In this document: positions 26,393-36,039 of the stretch, one piece after another
Numbering within the stretch: the first letter of the stretch is position 1
Layout: each line of letters starts with the position of its first letter
Assembly (NCBI GenBank): GCA_016929595.1
Contig: JAFGIN010000027.1
Coordinates: 111,705-175,704, forward strand
Direction: 5' to 3'
Length of the DNA stretch: 64,000 nucleotides
From: Chitinispirillaceae bacterium
GTDB lineage: Bacteria > Fibrobacterota > Chitinivibrionia > Chitinivibrionales > Chitinispirillaceae
Position numbers and translations under genes: made by a program
Notes under the pieces: model-generated
Seen by the model: the letters and a program-made list of their open reading frames with translations, nothing else
Database searches by the model: none
Told to the model about the DNA's origin: nothing

Positions 26393-27811
26393 ATGAAAAC
26401 TTTACACGCTTTTGTAGTTGTGATGTATCTGACATTTCTGTTTGTTTGTTCATCTGATTCGATCGTTGGCACTACAGATGAGACTGAATTAACCGCTACT
26501 GCAATATCCCCGGATTCTATAGCATTAGTCTGGACTGGCATATCTGATGCAAAAATCTACCACATTTATCGAAGTGAAAAAGATACCGATAATTTTATTT
26601 TAATTGATTCCACAACAAATTTGAATTACAAAGACAAAGAATTAAAAAGTTCTACACTCTATTACTATTACGTAGTGGTAATTGATGCCAAATATTCACA
26701 AATACAGAAATCGAATATCGATTCTGCTATTACTTTTGCAGTCTCATTCGGGAAACGATTTCAATTTTATAATTCTTTACGAAGTCTGGTGAACACCCGT
26801 GATGGTGGATATTTTGCAACAGGTTTGACGGTTGACTTTGTTGGACTTGATGGCTACCTGCTAGGATGGCAGGTATTGTTCAGTCAAACGGGAGCAATCA
26901 TTAAAGAACAAAGTTACAAAGGTTCAGGATATGCATCATTTCATGGTTTATGTAAAAGTTCAGGAGGTTTTCTTATTTGCGGAAGCACCTATACTGACGA
27001 TTCATCTTTCGATACCGGATTGTTGATAAAACTTTCAGATAGTGGTGATGAACAATGGTCTAAACAATTTAGCGATACATCAGGAATGGTCTTCTGGGAT
27101 GCGTATGAACTGACAGATGGCAGTTTTATTATCTGTGGTGTCAGGTATACTGATTTCTCGTTTACACATGGTTATGGAATTGTTACTAAAGTAGATCGAA
27201 ATGGCGATACTGTCTGGACACGGTATCATTCAACCGATTCTGGATTGCGAATGTACCAGACGATAGTTTCAGCATCAAATGGCACTTTTTTTATCACAGG
27301 TGTTCTGAGAACTCAGAATGCTTTTTCCGGTATACTTGTCACTGTCGATGATAATGGTAACGAGACTGCTTTTCAATCTTTTCACGAATGCCGATTCTAT
27401 TCGTCGACTCGTATTGTGTCTTCAGGCAGGGAGCAATTTTTAGCAGGCGGTAAAGATTCTACTGGTGCAGTAATAAAGCTATTTGATGCAGATTTGAATC
27501 TGGTTTGGTCGAAATCACTGCTTGCTGATAATCCCGGTAGTATTACCAGATCTGTTATCACAACAGATGACAATCATTTTGCGATGTGTGGTGGAATGAC
27601 GGTTTCGCCAAAGAGAGGCTGGTACTGTAAGTATTCTATAAACGAAGAACTGGAATGGATACATATAAAGGAAAATACTGACTTTACCGATATTATTCAG
27701 ACCAATGATGGTGGTTTCGCACTTTGTGGCGAATATCCGGGTGAGGATGCATACCATTCGGATGGGTGTCTTATTAAAACTGATTCTTATGGTAAAGTAG
27801 GTAATGAATAA
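26393..27811 (+). CDS. Lipoprotein with fibronectin-III-like domain and propeller-like repeats
   Basis: Lipobox LFVC at about 16-19 after a short signal sequence. A fibronectin-III-like domain is at about 32-115 (ELTATAISPDSIALVWTGIS ... YYYYVVVIDAK). From about 130 on there are 6-7 repeats of the type DGGYFATG, SGGFLICG, DGSFIICG, NGTFFITG, DNHFAMCG and DGGFALCGEY, spaced about 50 residues, which fit a beta-propeller seen in many Bacteroidota and Fibrobacterota surface proteins. No tail domain. It follows TIGR02147 copy 2 and probably shares its transcript. Confidence 0.75.
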   Translation: MKTLHAFVVVMYLTFLFVCSSDSIVGTTDETELTATAISPDSIALVWTGISDAKIYHIYRSEKDTDNFILIDSTTNLNYKDKELKSSTLYYYYVVVIDAKYSQIQKSNIDSAITFAVSFGKRFQFYNSLRSLVNTRDGGYFATGLTVDFVGLDGYLLGWQVLFSQTGAIIKEQSYKGSGYASFHGLCKSSGGFLICGSTYTDDSSFDTGLLIKLSDSGDEQWSKQFSDTSGMVFWDAYELTDGSFIICGVRYTDFSFTHGYGIVTKVDRNGDTVWTRYHSTDSGLRMYQTIVSASNGTFFITGVLRTQNAFSGILVTVDDNGNETAFQSFHECRFYSSTRIVSSGREQFLAGGKDSTGAVIKLFDADLNLVWSKSLLADNPGSITRSVITTDDNHFAMCGGMTVSPKRGWYCKYSINEELEWIHIKENTDFTDIIQTNDGGFALCGEYPGEDAYHSDGCLIKTDSYGKVGNE

Positions 27812-28375
27812 GAATAATCAATTTTCTGATACTGTCTGATTTTCTTAAGCCTTCACCTCTTCAATGATCAATTGATTTTGATTTTTCAGCTTTCGACTAA
27901 AGTAGAATCTTCATAGCTGCCGATGCTGCTTGTCCTCTGTCCTCAAATTTAGAGGACTACTACAAATAGTGTTAACAGGTATATTAGCATAAGTTACTAT
28001 TACAAAATTTTACTATGAGCATACAGCTCTATGTTCTGATAATGGATCTTTGTTTTTAAACCTGTACACTTTTTCTGATATCTTTACCTTTTTACGGGAT
28101 AGTGTTTTCAACGAATTTATGTTATCTTGTAAAATAACTATCAGTCAAAGTACGATTAAAGTAAGTTATTTTTATCGTATTAATCGTACCTTATTTAACT
28201 TTTCAAGAATATTTGACAGAATAAGGAAGGTGGTGCAAATTATGTACGGATAACAAATTAACAATTAATTTTTAAATCTTTGCTGTAATTGAAACGTTAA
28301 ACCGGAAATTATGAATTGTATTAAAATTCCTCGCAAAATATCATTGCCTGTAAAATACTAAACATTGGAGATACC
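27812..28375. other. 564-base intergenic region with one inverted repeat
   Basis: GTACGATTAA (28150-28159) and TTAATCGTAC (28180-28189) form perfect 10-base arms around 20 bases. A 67-codon plus frame (28050-28253) has no recognisable features and is not called. No other gene or repeat seen. Confidence 0.5.
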
Positions 28376-30034
28376 ATGATAAAAGAGATTGTTGTTGTTC
28401 TGTCGGTGTGTATGGCTTTTCTGGGATCATGTTCTAAAAAGGATCCAATTTTACCAGTCGGACCAGAAGAAACTGGAGCACTTCAATTATCTGTGAATAT
28501 GGAAAAGATTGGTGCACTCAAGAAAGCGATGAAAACAGCAAGTATTGAAATGGAAAAACTTCATATAACATTAGATGCATATGGATATAGTACTATCCAT
28601 GATACAATAGAATTAACAGGAGGAAGTCATGAACGATCTGTGTCTAAGATATATACTGGCTTGGTTTCATGGTCAGATGAACAGATGATCGATTGGCATT
28701 TACAAGTTGTTGCCTTTGACCAGAACGATCGTTATATCTATTCAAATGATACAATGTTTCAGGTGGAACCTTTAGATACTATTGAAATTGCCATGTTCCT
28801 TGAGCCGCAATACTCGATGTTATTTGCAAATTTTTATCCCATTCAGGACAGTGTGAACCGATGTGTTCTCACCATTGATGATGATGGTTACTATTACTCT
28901 GACCAGGTTGATTCATCATTTGAAAAACAAACCCTGCTCGGTGATACTGTAACACTGTCATATGATTATCTTACAGCAACTCCGTATGGTTCCTCTCATC
29001 GTATTTCAATGGAAGTATATGGGGAAATCAATGGACTTGATTCACTGTTATATTCCGGTGATACACTTATAATTGTAAAATCAGGAGAAGATGCAAATTA
29101 CCAGATTGTATTACGTGGTGCCGGATCAAATGCGGTAAATGGTGCTGCGACCATGGTGGTAACACTGGGTAAAATCGGGAATATTACATTCAATGGCCAG
29201 CTTGTCAATAATGACAGCGGTTTTACATTGACCTATGATGACAATGGAAGTACAGGTGGGTCGGTACCCGATAAACAGTATTACTCTGCAGCATCACAGG
29301 TGACAGTTGCCGGTAATCCCGGAGCTCTGGAAAGAACCGGATTTTCATTTGCTGGCTGGACGCTGATAAAGAATGGTGTAGTGAAATATCTACTGCCTGG
29401 TGATACGTTTGTAATTGGTAAAATCGGGAAATATAATGTGGTGTTGCATGCAAATTGGACTTTTACTGATACAAATGGAAACTGTTACCATGCTGTGACA
29501 TTAGGAAATCAAACGTGGATGGTGGAGAATCTTAAAGCAACAAGCTTAAACGATGGAACTCCAATTCAATTAGTCGAAGACGAGTATGAATGGGAATATG
29601 CCAATACACCCGCTTATTGCTGGTATGACAACGATTCTGCAGCGAACCACAATGATTATGGAGTACTATATAACTGGAACACAATAAAAACCGGCAAACT
29701 GGCACCTGCAGGGTGGCATGTTGCAACCAGTGAAGAATGGGATACACTTGTCGCATCTCTTGGGGGTTCCTATGAGGCTGCAAGCAAATTGAGAGAGGCT
29801 GGTAAAATCCACTGGATCGATAATTATAATGCGACAAACGAAACCGGATTCACAGCCCTTCCAGGGGGTAATCGTTACACTTATTTTCAGAACAAGGGAT
29901 ATACAGGGTATTGGTGGACTTCGACTCAGAATGACAATACTTCAGCAATGGCCAGGATTATTTCAGATTATAATACATATTTTTCAAATATTAATAAAAA
30001 TCGTGGAATGAGTGTTCGTTGCGTTCTTGATTAA
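28376..30034 (+). CDS. Lipoprotein with Fib_succ_major (TIGR02145) domain
   Basis: Lipobox FLGSC at about 15-19; GGAG 7 bases before the ATG. Residues about 30-260 form a beta-rich region without known family. About 275-365 resembles an InlB-type B repeat (LTYDDNGSTGGSVPDKQYYS, RTGFSFAGWTLIKNG). About 365-552 is the Fibrobacter succinogenes major paralogous domain: DTNGNCYHAVTLGNQTWMVE, NLKATSLNDGTPI, YGVLYNWNTIKTGKLAPAGW, HVATSEEWDTL, FTALPGGNRY, WWTSTQ, MSVRCVLD. The domain is common on Fibrobacterota and Bacteroidota surface proteins; function unknown. It may follow the preceding regulator/lipoprotein pair but has its own 564-base upstream region. Confidence 0.88.
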   Translation: MIKEIVVVLSVCMAFLGSCSKKDPILPVGPEETGALQLSVNMEKIGALKKAMKTASIEMEKLHITLDAYGYSTIHDTIELTGGSHERSVSKIYTGLVSWSDEQMIDWHLQVVAFDQNDRYIYSNDTMFQVEPLDTIEIAMFLEPQYSMLFANFYPIQDSVNRCVLTIDDDGYYYSDQVDSSFEKQTLLGDTVTLSYDYLTATPYGSSHRISMEVYGEINGLDSLLYSGDTLIIVKSGEDANYQIVLRGAGSNAVNGAATMVVTLGKIGNITFNGQLVNNDSGFTLTYDDNGSTGGSVPDKQYYSAASQVTVAGNPGALERTGFSFAGWTLIKNGVVKYLLPGDTFVIGKIGKYNVVLHANWTFTDTNGNCYHAVTLGNQTWMVENLKATSLNDGTPIQLVEDEYEWEYANTPAYCWYDNDSAANHNDYGVLYNWNTIKTGKLAPAGWHVATSEEWDTLVASLGGSYEAASKLREAGKIHWIDNYNATNETGFTALPGGNRYTYFQNKGYTGYWWTSTQNDNTSAMARIISDYNTYFSNINKNRGMSVRCVLD

Positions 30035-30129
30035 AAAATAATCAAATGCAAAATGGGAGATGCTGGCGCTAAACTTCAGTAATACACCACTTATTATGTT
30101 TAATGCCTGAGTAAAAGTCCGAATGAAAG

Positions 30130-30158
30130 GAGCTGTCAATTGTATTTCATGACAGCTC
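30130..30158 (+). terminator. Stem-loop after the Fib_succ_major lipoprotein
   Basis: GAGCTGTCA (30130-30138) and TGACAGCTC (30150-30158) pair perfectly; loop of 11 bases. About 95 bases after the stop; only a weak T-rich tail follows. Confidence 0.5.
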
Positions 30159-30217
30159 TCTAGTTTAACTACTAACCGGACAAAACCAGAAAACAAAACA
30201 CAATTTCCACTTCTTAC

Positions 30218-30376
30218 GACATCCAACGCTTCAAAGTGAGGGGACACTTAATGAAGTTTGAAGTTTGAAGTTTGAAGTTTGAAGTTGGAAATTAAGAAAT
30301 ACATCAATCGTCATCTTATTTTCACTCTTCACCCTTCACGATTTTTCATTATTCTGCCCCCACTTCCCGCTTTTGC
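30218..30376. repeat. Intergenic repeat family 2, copy 1 (possible miniature element)
   Basis: Shares with 57300-57381 a left end (cgacat...tcaaagtg-N-ggggacact) and a 20-base identical right end (cccccacttcccgcttttgc). The two ends are imperfect inverted copies of each other (caaagtgNgggga against caaaagcgggaa). In this copy the interior is longer and includes the heptamer array listed next. It lies in the 619-base gap before the helicase gene, where nothing else is seen. Confidence 0.5.
30252..30286 (+). repeat. Tandem heptamer TGAAGTT x5
   Basis: Five perfect units of tgaagtt in a row, inside repeat family 2 copy 1. Such short arrays commonly vary in copy number. Confidence 0.85.
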
Positions 30377-30653
30377 AATGCAAGCCATCATTTTACTCGA
30401 AGTAAAAATATCAACCAGATTTTAAAAAAAAAATTTGGAGAATGCCCGCCCAGCGATTATCTTTATGCCGTCCAAAGAAAAAAATACTCACTTTGCTATT
30501 CTGGTGATACTACAAACGGTACGAAGTAATCTGTCCCCATCAGTAAAAAATACTCTTGTATGCCCTGAAGAAATCATAGTACAGTAAAATCTCTGAACAA
30601 CTTGTGATGCCCGTGATTCAGTTTAAACCGGGCCTGTTTAACATTTTTAAACT

Positions 30654-32312
30654 ATGGATTGGTCCCTGATGCGAACATTCAAAGAATTAGGCCTCTCAAC
30701 AAAAACACTTATTGCTCTGGAAAAAAAAGGATTTGAAGAACCTACTGAGATCCAGGCATTGACCATACCTCTGGTGCTTAGCAGTACAAAAGATATTGTT
30801 GCACAGGCACAGACCGGAACCGGCAAAACGGCTGCATTTGCGCTGCCATTGATCGAGCTGCTCGACTCATCGATAAAACAGACACAGGCTCTCATACTTG
30901 CACCAACCCGCGAACTTGTTGTTCAGATCGCAGAAGAGATCAATTCGCTTAAAGGCAACAGTGGCCTCACAATCGCACCAATCTATGGTGGCCAATCGAT
31001 TGATGTTCAGTTGATGCGCCTGAAGAAAGGTGTTTCGATTGTAGTAGGTACTCCCGGAAGAATTCTCGACCATCTCTCCCGCAAAACACTACGTCTCAAT
31101 GCAATTAAGTTTCTAATCCTCGACGAAGGGGATGAGATGCTCAATATGGGATTCATTGAAGATATCGAAACCATAATGGAATCTACCCCCGACGAAAAAA
31201 GGGTTCTTCTGTTCTCTGCAACCATGCCAGCCAGAATACGCGATATGGCATCAAAGTACATGAAAGAGATTGAAAATGCCAAAGCAGAAAAGGCTCTTAC
31301 CACATCTTTGACAGATCAGATTTATTTTGAAGTTTCGCAGCATGATAAGTTGGAAGCACTCTGCAGAATTATTGATATTGAAGATTCAATCTATGGGATC
31401 ATCTTCTGCCGGACGAAAATTGAAGTAGACGAACTGACTTCAAAACTTCAGGATCGCGGTTACAATGCAGATGCACTTCATGGGGATATTTCACAATCAC
31501 AACGAGAATCGATCCTTCGTAAATTCAAAAAGAAGAACCTCAATCTGCTTGTCGCTACAGACGTTGCAGCTCGTGGTATCGACATTTCAAATCTGACCCA
31601 TGTGATAAATTACTCTCTTCCACAGGATCCCGAATCATACGTGCATCGTATTGGAAGAACCGGCCGGGCAGGTAACCAGGGAACCGCTATCACCTTTATC
31701 ACACCCTCAGAATTCCACAGATTAGGATTTATCAAACGAATCACCAGCGCTCAGATCCGCAAGAAAAAAATTCCCGATATCGATGAAATTCTTGCAGCAC
31801 GAATGCAGAATTTAACAAAAAATATCACAGGAAAAATCAAAGCAGAAAGTGACAAAACATTTTTCAATGAATGGGCTACGCAGCTTTTGGCTCTGGGAGA
31901 GCCGGCAGAAATGGTTGCGGCAGTCCTGAAACTTGCGTTTGGTGATGTTTTCAACCGTGAAAACTATCGCGATATTACGCCGATTGAAGGAAAAAAACGC
32001 GGAGTCAGCCCTGTTGATGCAGAAGGAAAAACCAGGCTTTTTATCGCCCTGGGAAGCAGTAAGGGGGTTACCAGAAAGACCCTCGCCCAGTTTATCACTG
32101 AACAGGCTGGTGTACCCGATAGACTAATTAATGACATTCGCGTCTATGATGAATTCAGTTATGCAACAGTTCCTTTTGAAAATGCAGAAACGATTATCGC
32201 TGAACTTAAGAAGTTTCGTATTGGAAAGAAGCAACTTTTTGTGGAAAAAGCACGTCCACCAAAAGAGGGTGATCGAAGAAATGATAATAGCAGAATGAGA
32301 AAAAAAAGATAG
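30654..32312 (+). CDS. deaD: DEAD-box ATP-dependent RNA helicase with DbpA-type C-terminal domain
   Basis: RNA-unwinding ATPase. Motifs: Q motif (EEPTEIQALTIP), I AQTGTGKT, Ia PTRELVVQ, II LDEGDEM (Asp-Glu-Gly-Asp instead of the usual DEAD), III SAT, V ATDVAARGID, VI HRIGRTGRAG. About 455-535 is a DbpA-like RNA-binding domain (TRLFIALGSSKGVTRKTLAQ ... INDIRVYDEFSYATVPFE), followed by a basic end (RNDNSRMRKKR). The layout matches CsdA/DeaD. Start between ATG 30654 and ATG 30669; neither has a good ribosome site. Monocistronic. Confidence 0.93.
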   Translation: MDWSLMRTFKELGLSTKTLIALEKKGFEEPTEIQALTIPLVLSSTKDIVAQAQTGTGKTAAFALPLIELLDSSIKQTQALILAPTRELVVQIAEEINSLKGNSGLTIAPIYGGQSIDVQLMRLKKGVSIVVGTPGRILDHLSRKTLRLNAIKFLILDEGDEMLNMGFIEDIETIMESTPDEKRVLLFSATMPARIRDMASKYMKEIENAKAEKALTTSLTDQIYFEVSQHDKLEALCRIIDIEDSIYGIIFCRTKIEVDELTSKLQDRGYNADALHGDISQSQRESILRKFKKKNLNLLVATDVAARGIDISNLTHVINYSLPQDPESYVHRIGRTGRAGNQGTAITFITPSEFHRLGFIKRITSAQIRKKKIPDIDEILAARMQNLTKNITGKIKAESDKTFFNEWATQLLALGEPAEMVAAVLKLAFGDVFNRENYRDITPIEGKKRGVSPVDAEGKTRLFIALGSSKGVTRKTLAQFITEQAGVPDRLINDIRVYDEFSYATVPFENAETIIAELKKFRIGKKQLFVEKARPPKEGDRRNDNSRMRKKR

Positions 32313-32394
32313 CATTTAAAAATGAGAAATACTACTGACGGAATCGAACAAATTTACTTCTGCAGATACTTCAAAAGTCCCGATACAAAACCAA

Positions 32395-32470
32395 TACGGG
32401 GCTAAAGGCTTCAGTTTGGGACACTCTAAAGTGTCAGATGGGTACTATTTATTTGCGATGTAATAGTACT
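32395..32470 (+). repeat. Intergenic repeat family 1, copy D (partial)
   Basis: Carries the start (ggctaaaggcttcagtttgg, like gctaaagcttacaatttt) and the end (gtactatttatttgcgatgt, like gtactatttaattgtcgatg) of copy A with the centre replaced by gacactctaaagtgtc, itself a hairpin. It lies downstream of the helicase gene. Confidence 0.5.
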
Positions 32471-32499
32471 TATTGAAAGTCTTGCTCGAAAGCACCACC

Positions 32500-35400
32500 T
32501 TACACAGCAAGTGTATCACCTGTTAACAATTGCATCAATTCCATCATATCCAGCGGTTTTATCAGGTATTCATCAAATAGTGAAACCTTTTCTTCGACAG
32601 GGTTACATCCACTGCAGGCGATCAGTCGTGTTTGTTCACAGCAGGGCATTGTCCGGATTAGTTCTGCAAGTTCATATCCATCCATATCCGGTAGCCGGAT
32701 ATCCATAATAATCACATCCGGTTTCAGATTTTCAGTCAGCTCAAGTGCCTTTTTCCCGTTATCTGCTATTTCAACAACAGATCCATTTCTTTTTAACAGA
32801 AATGCGATACATTCAGCAGAAACGGTTTCATCATCAACAATGAGTATACGAAGTTTGTCACCAGTCTTTTGAACCGGATATGTTTTATAATTTTTCTTTT
32901 GAATAATATCCCCTTTCCCCCCATTAACAAAAGTACTATACGTTTTAACAAGCGCGTTTTGAAGATCGTCCATTGAAAATGGTTTTTTAAGCAGAACGAT
33001 ATTCTCGTCAGCATTATAATGATCGGTCAGTTTTCCAGCTTCAAATCCAGTCATATAAAGTATTGGCGTCGATGGACGCTCATTTCTGATAATTCTGGCC
33101 ATTTCAACCCCGCTTATCCCTGGCATTACTATATCCGTGATCACAATAGATATATCCCCATTATAACTTCGGGAAACAACAAGAGCTCCTTCGCCGTTGT
33201 TCGCTTCGAACACTTTACAGCCGAGTTCCTGGAGTCCATTTACAACAAAACGCCGTGTATGCGGATTATCATCAACAACAAGAGCTGTCGATTTCCTGTT
33301 AATTACTTTTGAAACCGCTGCAACAGACTGTGTTTCATTTTCGCTTTTTTCTTTCCACGGAAGGAACATCTTGAATGTTGTTCCCTTTCCAGGTGAAGTA
33401 TAGACCCGGATGACTCCCCCCGATTGCTTAACAACAGCATACGCAGATGATAATCCCAGTCCCGTCCCGCCCTCCTTCTGACGAGTCGTAAAAAAAGGAT
33501 CAAAAATTCTTCCGAGTGTTTCTGTATCCATTCCACACCCCGTATCTTTAATAGCAAGCATCACATACGGACCAGCTGGAACGGCATGGTGTTTAAAGGG
33601 ATGTATTTCCGGAAGTGTAACATTGGAAGAAATGATACTGATAGTTCCGCCCCCGGCGATTGCATTCTGCGAGTTCATAACCATATTTATGATAATCTGT
33701 TCCATCTGGTCCTGGTCCATAAATACATTCCCGAGATGATCATCGAGATTTGTTGACACTTTTACATTTTCCCGGAGGGAATTACTGAGTAGTTTATGGA
33801 CCCGTTTTACGAGTTTATTAACACATAACAACTTTGGCTGAAGTATCTGTTTACTACTGAATGCCAGTAAACGGTGAGAGAGTCGGGCGGAACTCTGAGC
33901 GGCCTCCCTGATCACCTCAATATCTCTTGTTAATTCACTTTCTGCACCGGCGTTTTTCATCATCCTGTATGAACAAGCAGTTATTACCTGAAGCATATTA
34001 TTAAAATCATGTGCAATACCCCCGGCGAGTCGCCCCAGTGATTCCATCTTTTGTGAGTGAACCAGCTGCTCCTCCAGCTCTTTACGTTGAGTTACATCAA
34101 GAATCACTCCAACCATCCGTTTTACCTGTCCACTCTCATCACGCAACGAAGCATAAGCCATATTCTGGATGTATCTCCACTCTCCAGTGCTTTTTTTAAT
34201 CCTCATCTCTACTGAAAAGGTTTGTGTATATCCGGCGACAAATTTTTCGATCGCTTTTTTAAACAATACCCGGTCATCTGTATGTATCAATGGATCTATC
34301 TGATTTTGTAATACCAGACAATCAGGATGTTCAATCTTGGGAATTCCAAAAATTTCAAACCAGCGATCACTGAAAAAGCATTCTCCTCCGGGTGGAAAAC
34401 TGGTTTCATAAATTCCTCCTCCGGTAGCATTTATTGCAGCGGAGAGTCTTTGCTCACTTTTTTTCATCTCCAGTGTGCGTTCCTCGACCAGTTTTTCCAA
34501 CTCATCATAATAATCCCGCAATTTCTGCTCGGTTTGCATCCGAATCAACGCCACAGCTACCTGATCAGCAACAGCCTTCATCATGGCAATATCTTCGTCA
34601 TTAAATTGCTCTTTTGATTTTGTACCAAACGACAGAGTACCAATGATTTTCCCGTTTCTGCCAGTCAGGGGATGACAGGCATATGCTTTTATTCCGAATA
34701 ATTTGATTAATTCAGCTCTTTTATCTCCATCAATGACTGAATGATCTACAACAATTCGTGTTCCATCTCTCGCAACACATCCGCATATTGCATCACCAAA
34801 ATGAAGTGCCTTTATGCGGCTAGCTTGACTTTCAGTGATACCTGTAAAAGCATTAAGAATCAACTGTCCCTTTTTACAATCAATAAGATAATTGAAAAAC
34901 GTATCGCACTCCAGGTATTCCATTACTTTTTCGCAAATATTCTGTACCTCCGCCAGCGGATTATCAGAATGCAATAATTCTCCGGAAATCCAGGCGAGCA
35001 GTTCAAAACGACGTAATGCACGCCCTTGCGCCTCAAGTGCTCTAAGGCGCTCATTCTGTATCAGGATACGTTCCTGTGAACTTATAACATTCAATTTTTC
35101 GCCGAAACCGTTTGGATTATTGTGTTTCAATTCGAAAGATTTTCTTTCAGTAACATCATTGAAAAAAATGATAAGAATTTGACTATTTTCATACTCTGCC
35201 ATTTGAGTAGAAACTGAAAACGCAGATCCGTTACCTGAATAAAAGTTCAGATACAATTCAGTACTTTTGATCATGCCAGATTTTTTAAAATCTTCTACAA
35301 AATCTGAGATGAAGTCATATTCTGCAATCCCCATGTTCACCAATGTCGATCCAGTCAATTCTTCGCGGGAAAATCCTGTTAATTTTACCAACGATTCATT

Positions 35401-35508
35401 CAGGAATTTTATTTTTCCATCGACTCCACAGACTAAAACTGGAAGTGGAGATAATTCTATAAGGGTATTCAATTGGTCTTGTGTGAGTTTCCGTATCGAA
35501 TATTGCAT
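32500..35508 (-). CDS. Cytoplasmic hybrid histidine kinase: PAS-GAF-PAS-HisKA-HATPase-REC-REC
   Basis: A 1002-residue sensor without membrane segments. PAS at about 12-120 (IELSPLPVLVCGVDGKIKFL), GAF at about 175-325 (AICGCVARDGTRIVVDHSVI), second PAS/PAC about 350-475, HisKA with phospho-His near residue 497 (GRLAGGIAHDFNNML), HATPase with GCGMD and GGTGLGLS, then two receiver domains: STALVVDDNPHTRR with acceptor Asp near 791 (VITDIVMPG), and RILIVDDETVSAEC with Asp near 935 (IIMDIRLPD). It carries no output domain, so a separate partner must act downstream; none is adjacent. Start ATG 35508. Confidence 0.93.
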   Translation of the reverse strand: MQYSIRKLTQDQLNTLIELSPLPVLVCGVDGKIKFLNESLVKLTGFSREELTGSTLVNMGIAEYDFISDFVEDFKKSGMIKSTELYLNFYSGNGSAFSVSTQMAEYENSQILIIFFNDVTERKSFELKHNNPNGFGEKLNVISSQERILIQNERLRALEAQGRALRRFELLAWISGELLHSDNPLAEVQNICEKVMEYLECDTFFNYLIDCKKGQLILNAFTGITESQASRIKALHFGDAICGCVARDGTRIVVDHSVIDGDKRAELIKLFGIKAYACHPLTGRNGKIIGTLSFGTKSKEQFNDEDIAMMKAVADQVAVALIRMQTEQKLRDYYDELEKLVEERTLEMKKSEQRLSAAINATGGGIYETSFPPGGECFFSDRWFEIFGIPKIEHPDCLVLQNQIDPLIHTDDRVLFKKAIEKFVAGYTQTFSVEMRIKKSTGEWRYIQNMAYASLRDESGQVKRMVGVILDVTQRKELEEQLVHSQKMESLGRLAGGIAHDFNNMLQVITACSYRMMKNAGAESELTRDIEVIREAAQSSARLSHRLLAFSSKQILQPKLLCVNKLVKRVHKLLSNSLRENVKVSTNLDDHLGNVFMDQDQMEQIIINMVMNSQNAIAGGGTISIISSNVTLPEIHPFKHHAVPAGPYVMLAIKDTGCGMDTETLGRIFDPFFTTRQKEGGTGLGLSSAYAVVKQSGGVIRVYTSPGKGTTFKMFLPWKEKSENETQSVAAVSKVINRKSTALVVDDNPHTRRFVVNGLQELGCKVFEANNGEGALVVSRSYNGDISIVITDIVMPGISGVEMARIIRNERPSTPILYMTGFEAGKLTDHYNADENIVLLKKPFSMDDLQNALVKTYSTFVNGGKGDIIQKKNYKTYPVQKTGDKLRILIVDDETVSAECIAFLLKRNGSVVEIADNGKKALELTENLKPDVIIMDIRLPDMDGYELAELIRTMPCCEQTRLIACSGCNPVEEKVSLFDEYLIKPLDMMELMQLLTGDTLAV

Positions 35509-35803
35509 TTTTCGCGTTATCCTGTATTGATCATGCGGTTTTGCAGATTAAACACCGTTGTAATACGTTTTTTGAAGAGAAGAAGAATCATTGATGCGTT
35601 TTCAATCCGTTGATTGGAACAGATGGCATCAATATCAAGAAAACTACCAGAAAAGAAGGTCTCTCGGAAAAAAAATTTTCCTGATTGGTATAAATGGGTG
35701 CATAAGAACTGCACCATCAAAATGTAAAGAATAAAATTAGTATTCGAAAGACTTAAATGCAAGCCATTAAGAAGGTATGAATACAGAAACGAAACTTATA
35801 TAA
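35509..35803. other. Upstream region of the histidine kinase, nothing recognised
   Basis: About 295 bases between the kinase start and the tRNA terminator. It should hold the kinase promoter. No gene, repeat or structured element was seen. Confidence 0.6.
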
Positions 35804-35837
35804 AAAATGCCCAAATTTTATCAATTTGAGCATTTTT
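35804..35837 (-). terminator. Intrinsic terminator of the tRNA-Arg gene
   Basis: AAAAATGCCCAAATT (35804-35818) and AATTTGAGCATTTTT (35823-35837) pair over 15 bases with one mismatch and a 4-base loop. On the minus strand it ends in a T run and starts 16 bases after the tRNA. Confidence 0.8.
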
Positions 35838-35852
35838 CGAGGTATTTAGTAA

Positions 35853-35926
35853 TACGGCCAAAGAGGGTCGAACTCCTAACCTTCTGATTCGTAGTCAGAT
35901 GCTCTATCCAATTGAGCTATGGCCGC
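35853..35926 (-). tRNA. tRNA-Arg, anticodon ACG
   Basis: Cloverleaf on the minus strand: acceptor GCGGCCA pairing with TGGCCGT (one G-T), D arm TAGCTCAATTGGATAGAGCA, anticodon stem-loop TCTGA-CTACGAA-TCAGA, T arm AGGAG-TTCGACC-CTCTT with one weak pair, discriminator A. CCA is not encoded. Reads CGN-type arginine codons after A34 deamination. Confidence 0.95.
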
Positions 35927-36039
35927 ATAAATTTCAATATTCACAAAAGTGTCTCAAATATAATTTATTGGCATGGCACCAGGACAAAGAAAATTACTAA
36001 TTTTCTGAAATTATAAAACTACACTCAGATAAATAGAAG

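Noticed and set aside
28050..28253. 67-codon plus frame upstream of the Fib_succ_major lipoprotein
   Set aside because: Spans an inverted repeat, composition reflects AT-rich DNA, no family seen.
30252..30286. Heptamer array as a regulatory iteron or replication origin
   Set aside because: Only five 7-base units, no DnaA-box pattern or rep gene nearby.
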